Assembly: GCF_052068095.1 (NCBI RefSeq)
Contig: NZ_JBQHDG010000021.1
Coordinates: forward strand, 124,001 to 188,000
Length of the DNA: 64,000 nucleotides
Direction of reading: 5' to 3'
DNA from: Phytohabitans sp052068095
Lineage (GTDB): Bacteria > Actinomycetota > Actinomycetes > Mycobacteriales > Micromonosporaceae
Position 1 is the first letter of the stretch. The number at the start of each line of letters is the position of its first letter. Shown here piece after piece: positions 60,771-64,000 of this stretch. The notes below the pieces were generated by a model that did not search any database, was not told where the DNA came from, and saw only the letters and a list, made by a program, of their open reading frames with translations. A program made the position numbers and the translations under genes.

Positions 60771-61012
60771 GGATTTCCCGGGTCCGCGTCAGCGGCGGAC
60801 CGCTGCTCCCGCCGGAGACCGCGGCGGCCGGCGGCTCGCGGAGCGAGCCGAAATCCCCGGCCGCCGCTGCCGCCTCCGCGCGCCAAGCCCAACTCGCAGG
60901 GCTGCCCTCAAGAGGGCTGCCCTCTTGGGGCAGCGGCAGCCGAAGGGCGGGCGGGGTGAGGCCGCGGGAGCAACGGCCTGGACCACGACGAGCATCGCGG
61001 TAGCTCAAATAT
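60771..61012 (+). repeat. Dispersed 3'-end repeat, copy R5 (composite)
   Basis: It opens with GGATTTCCCGGGTCCGCGTC (60771) and AGCGGCGGACCGCTGCTCCC, GAGACCGC, has a variable GC-rich centre, a strong hairpin (GCTGCCC...GGGCAGC, 60901-60940), and the conserved end GGTGAGGCCGCGGGAGCAAC, GGCCTGGACCACGACGAGCA and TCGCGGTAGCTCAAAT (61012). It lies between the phoD stop and the convergent DUF4139 gene. Confidence 0.8.
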
Positions 61013-61069
61013 CCGAGGGGTCTCAAGACCACGGAACGGCAGAGACCTCGACGTCGAACGCTTTCTGGA

Positions 61070-62653
61070 TCACTCCCGCCAGCCGGACATCTCCACACCC
61101 CGGGCGAGCTCCACGCGGAGGCCCATGTGCACTTCCTTGGTCTCGCCCGGGGCCAGCTCCAGCTTCCAGCTCAGCACACCCAGGTCGGTGCGGTCGGCCG
61201 GGTTGGGATCGACCTTGAACGCCCGCACCGTGATCCCCTCGTCACGGGAGACCGGGATCTGGTCGAGCACCGTCACGTTGGCCGGTCGGGGCGTGTGGTT
61301 GGCGACCGTGGTCCGGTACTCCACCTCGCGGCGCCGGGTCGAGCCGAGCGCCGCCTTCGTGGCCGAACGCCGGGTCAGCTTGCGCTCCACCCGGATCCGG
61401 TCGTCGAGGCCCAGGGCGAGCTCCACCTCCTCGCCCGGCGCCCAGGTCTCCAGCCGGGTGCTACCGACGAAGTCGGCGTCGTGGAAGACCGAGGCAGGAC
61501 CGGGCAGCAGCGTGTGGGCCGAGGTGTTGACCGCGGTCGCGCGCAGGTGGGCGTCGGGCGACTGGGCCGGCGCGGTCACGTAGTCGAGCCGCGCGCCGAG
61601 CTCGAGCACCGCCACGGTGGCCCGGTGGGACGAGCCGTCGGCGGGCACCGCCACCGGATGTTCCGGCCGGTACGTAGCCGCGGCGATGCCCTGCTCGACC
61701 ACGCCGGTGCTCTCGCCGAGCAGCGCCAACTCCTCCTCGCTGAAGGCATCCGTCACCGCCCCGCCCGAGGCCGGGGCGGGCGCCGCCGCGGCCCGCATCA
61801 TGTCCTTGCTCCGGTACGCGGCCACGGCCCGCGCGACCGGAAGCGGACGGATCCGGTCGAGGTACCAGGGGTCGAGCTCCGGCACGGTCGTCGTGGTCGC
61901 CGGGCGGGCCGTCGAGAGCACCAGCTCGCACTCCGGCCAGTCTTCCCCGGTGTGCTGGGTGACCAGCCCGAACCAGGTGACCGCCAGCCGCTCGTCGTCG
62001 AGGCGCACGTCGTACGTGGACTCCCAGCCGGCGCCGCCCACCACGTACGACAGCTCCAGCTCGACACCTTCCTCGGCGGAGACGTCGAGGGTGACCGCGG
62101 CGGCCAGCTGGTCCGGCGCCCGCTTGCCGGTGAGCTGGGCGAGCCGGCGGTCGAGCGCGGCCTGCCGGTCGCGGGCCTCCGCGGCGCGGCGGGTGAGGTC
62201 TCGCCGGCGGGCCTGGCCGCTGGCGAGCTGCTCGGCGGTCGAGTCGGCGAACGCGGCGACGGCCGCCGGGTCGGACTCGCCGGCGGCGACCGTGCGGGCA
62301 TAGGTGGAGGCGGCGCGCTGAGCCAGCGTGGTGATGAACTCCGCGCGCTGGATCTCCACCGCCTCGGCGTCGGCGAGCTCGACCAGCTCGGCGGCGACCG
62401 CCCGGCGGGCCTCCTCGACCTCGGCGACCGTCTCGTCGGCGGAGCGGGCCTGGTGGCGGACGACCACATCGACGCCGAGCACGGTGGCTGGGCCGTGGCC
62501 GCCGACCCGGACCGAGTCGCGGTGCAGCCCGAGCGGCAGCGGTCCGATGTGGACCGTGCTCGTGCCGGCGGGCGGCCGCAGCTTGCCCCGCCGGGTGACC
62601 CGGGCCCGGTCCGGATATACCGTGACGGCCACGATGGGGGCGTCGAGTATCAC
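61070..62653 (-). CDS. DUF4139/DUF4140 (MuiA-like) protein
   Basis: A 527-residue protein. The N-terminus (VILDAPIVAVTVYPDRARVT) is the DUF4140 strand pattern, a coiled-coil follows (residues about 85-190), then the DUF4139 beta-rich domain with LSYVVGGAGWESTYDVRLD, TGEDWPECELVLSTARP and YRTTVANHTPRPANVTVLDQ. Related proteins were named mucoidy inhibitor A, function unknown; no signal peptide is seen. GTG 62653 follows GGAAGTGG. Convergent with phoD, divergent from the yjbQ-like gene. Confidence 0.85.
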   Translation of the reverse strand: MILDAPIVAVTVYPDRARVTRRGKLRPPAGTSTVHIGPLPLGLHRDSVRVGGHGPATVLGVDVVVRHQARSADETVAEVEEARRAVAAELVELADAEAVEIQRAEFITTLAQRAASTYARTVAAGESDPAAVAAFADSTAEQLASGQARRRDLTRRAAEARDRQAALDRRLAQLTGKRAPDQLAAAVTLDVSAEEGVELELSYVVGGAGWESTYDVRLDDERLAVTWFGLVTQHTGEDWPECELVLSTARPATTTTVPELDPWYLDRIRPLPVARAVAAYRSKDMMRAAAAPAPASGGAVTDAFSEEELALLGESTGVVEQGIAAATYRPEHPVAVPADGSSHRATVAVLELGARLDYVTAPAQSPDAHLRATAVNTSAHTLLPGPASVFHDADFVGSTRLETWAPGEEVELALGLDDRIRVERKLTRRSATKAALGSTRRREVEYRTTVANHTPRPANVTVLDQIPVSRDEGITVRAFKVDPNPADRTDLGVLSWKLELAPGETKEVHMGLRVELARGVEMSGWRE

Positions 62654-62751
62654 GCGGCCACTTCCGCGCCGGCTAGGAGCCGCGGGCGACACACGACGGT
62701 GACGGACCGGTTTTCCGGTTTGCTTTCCACGGGGTCCAACATACTGGCGCG

Positions 62752-63156
62752 ATGCACACAGAGGTGATCACCGTGCGGACCGGTGGGCGCGCCACAGTCC
62801 GCGACATCACGGGCGAGGCGGCGGCCTTCGTCGATGGCCAGGGCGACGGGCTGCTGCACGTCTTCGTGCCGCACGCCACCGCCGGCGTGGCGATCATCGA
62901 GACCGGCGCCGGCTCGGACGACGACCTGCTGACCGCCCTCGACGCGGTGCTGCCCACCGACGACCGGTGGCGTCACCGGCACGGCGCCAAGGGGCACGGG
63001 CGGGATCACGTGGTGCCGGCGTTCGTCGCGCCCTACGCCTCCCTGCCGGTGATCGCCGGGCGGATCGCGCTGGGCACCTGGCAGTCGATCTGCCTCGTCG
63101 ACACCAACGGCGACAACCCCACCCGGGAGGTCCGGCTCTCGTTCCTCCCAGGTTGA
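62752..63156 (+). CDS. YjbQ/UPF0047-family protein
   Basis: A 134-residue small alpha/beta protein of the YjbQ family: GDGLLHVFVPHATAGVAIIE, the middle RHGAKGHGRDHVVPAFV and C-terminal IALGTWQSICLVDTNGDNPTREV. A weak thiamine-phosphate-synthase-like side activity is reported for E. coli YjbQ; the physiological role is unclear. ATG 62752; no Shine-Dalgarno, so leaderless translation is possible. Confidence 0.85.
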   Translation: MHTEVITVRTGGRATVRDITGEAAAFVDGQGDGLLHVFVPHATAGVAIIETGAGSDDDLLTALDAVLPTDDRWRHRHGAKGHGRDHVVPAFVAPYASLPVIAGRIALGTWQSICLVDTNGDNPTREVRLSFLPG

Positions 63157-63284
63157 CGCTTTGTTACCGCTCGGTACATGTGTCGAGCGTCGCGTAGGGG
63201 TCCACCAGGCGTGACGGAGCCCTTTGCGCAAGGCAGGATGGAAGGCTACAGAGACCCATCACACACAATGCAGAGGGAGCGCTG

Positions 63285-64000
63285 GTGGCTACCGAACGCA
63301 AGCGCCCGGTGATCAGCGATGGCCTGCCGAGCCAGCTTCTCGACATCGATCCCGAGGAGACCCGCGAGTGGATCGAGTCGCTCGACGCGGTCATCGACGA
63401 GCGAGGTGCCAAACGCGCCCGCTACGTCATGCTGAGCCTGCTCGAACGCGCCCGCGAGCGCCAGGTCGGGGTCCCACCCCTGACCACGACCGACTACATC
63501 AACACCATCCCGCCCGAGCAGGAGCCCTGGTTCCCGGGTGACGAGTTCGTCGAGCGGCGCATCCGGGCCTACATCCGGTGGAACGCCGCGATGCTCGTGC
63601 ACCGCGCCCAGCGCCCGGAGATCGGCGTCGGCGGGCACATCTCGACGTACGCGAGTGCCGCCTCGCTCTACGAGGTCGGCATGAACCACTTCTTCCGCGG
63701 CAAGAGCCACCCGGGCGGCGGCGACCACATCTTCTTCCAGGGCCACGCCTCCCCCGGCATGTACGCGCGGGCGTTCCTGGAGGGGCGGCTGGGCGAAGAC
63801 CGGCTCGACGGGTTCCGCCAGGAGCTCTCGCACGCGGGGCCGGGCCGCGGCCTGCCCAGCTACCCGCACCCGCGGCTGATGCCGGACTTCTGGGAGTTCC
63901 CGACGGTATCGATGGGCCTTGGCCCGCTCAACGCGATCTACCAGGCCCGGTTCAACCGCTACCTGCACCACCGGGGCATCAAGGACACGTCCGACCAGCA
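63285..64000 (+). CDS. aceE: Pyruvate dehydrogenase E1 component, homodimeric type (partial, runs off the window)
   Basis: The first 238 residues of AceE, the TPP-dependent decarboxylase of the pyruvate dehydrogenase complex. The sequence EETREWIESLDAVIDERGAKRARYVMLSLLERA, NTIPPEQEPWFPGD, RRIRAYIRWNAAMLVHRAQ, GVGGHISTYASAASLYEVGMNHFFRG and GGDHIFFQGHASPGMYARAFLEGRL is diagnostic for the homodimeric (about 900 aa) type. GTG 63285 follows AGAGGGAG. The 3' part lies outside. In Mycobacterium aceE follows ahpE closely; here 11 kb separates them. Confidence 0.95.
   Translation, partial: MATERKRPVISDGLPSQLLDIDPEETREWIESLDAVIDERGAKRARYVMLSLLERARERQVGVPPLTTTDYINTIPPEQEPWFPGDEFVERRIRAYIRWNAAMLVHRAQRPEIGVGGHISTYASAASLYEVGMNHFFRGKSHPGGGDHIFFQGHASPGMYARAFLEGRLGEDRLDGFRQELSHAGPGRGLPSYPHPRLMPDFWEFPTVSMGLGPLNAIYQARFNRYLHHRGIKDTSDQ

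Overview
The window is very GC-rich, densely packed DNA from a high-GC actinomycete. GTG starts are common, and actinobacterial marker families are present: glnE, a GlnA2-type glutamine synthetase, a DUF574 methyltransferase with an XRE/DUF5753 regulator, SARP and NB-ARC-TPR regulators, an ECF42-type sigma factor, DUF3052 and a homodimeric-type aceE. The overall flavour suggests Micromonosporaceae or a related filamentous family; that placement is inference.

Layout. 0.06-10 kb: PLP decarboxylase and GT87 mannosyltransferase (coupled), a multi-pass membrane protein, the methyltransferase/XRE pair, then a class I glutamine amidotransferase and glnE. 10-23 kb: LD-carboxypeptidase, SPW-repeat protein, a headless WYL protein with an SOS-box-like site, a small secreted protein, glnA2 with a GlnR-like site, nadE, a Uma2 nuclease, panB, a BtuF-like protein, an RNB exoribonuclease, a histone-tail-like protein and RNase P RNA (rnpB). 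23-27 kb: TauE/SafE permease, RNase H/phosphatase, zinc-ribbon protein and Nif3-like protein. Gene order here resembles the glnE-glnA2-panB-RNase H-zinc ribbon-Nif3 stretch of Mycobacterium; ahpE, DUF3052 and aceE at 51-64 kb appear to be its continuation, so 27-51 kb and 52-63 kb look like lineage-specific inserts.

The 27-51 kb insert holds a flavoprotein, an XRE-TPR regulator divergent from a prim-pol-domain protein, a DUF1501/DUF1800 secreted pair, a glutamate-cysteine ligase-like enzyme, two divergent NLR-type operons, a glycosyltransferase pair, a small secreted peptide, an ECF42/YCII/AhpD operon, a four-helix Cys-rich copper protein, a secreted subtilase and a tRNA-Val.

The most interesting system is at 36.0-42.4 kb. 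Two NB-ARC-TPR (NLR-like) genes diverge from a shared promoter region. Each is translationally coupled to a partner protein, and each pair shares a short Gly/Gln/Val-rich motif: at the C-terminus of the partner and at the N-terminus of the NLR. One partner is a small helical protein resembling the Bell class of predicted membrane-active effectors; the other is a SARP transcription factor. This matches the logic of bacterial amyloid-signalling (BASS) NLR systems, with the SARP pair as an unusual split-AfsR variant.

Other notable signals: (i) two paralogous secreted mini-peptides ending in YLHPE...RC, each preceded by the same two-hairpin leader; (ii) a dispersed composite repeat family at gene 3' ends; (iii) a 125-bp triplication that duplicates the ribosome binding site and start codon of the RNase H gene.
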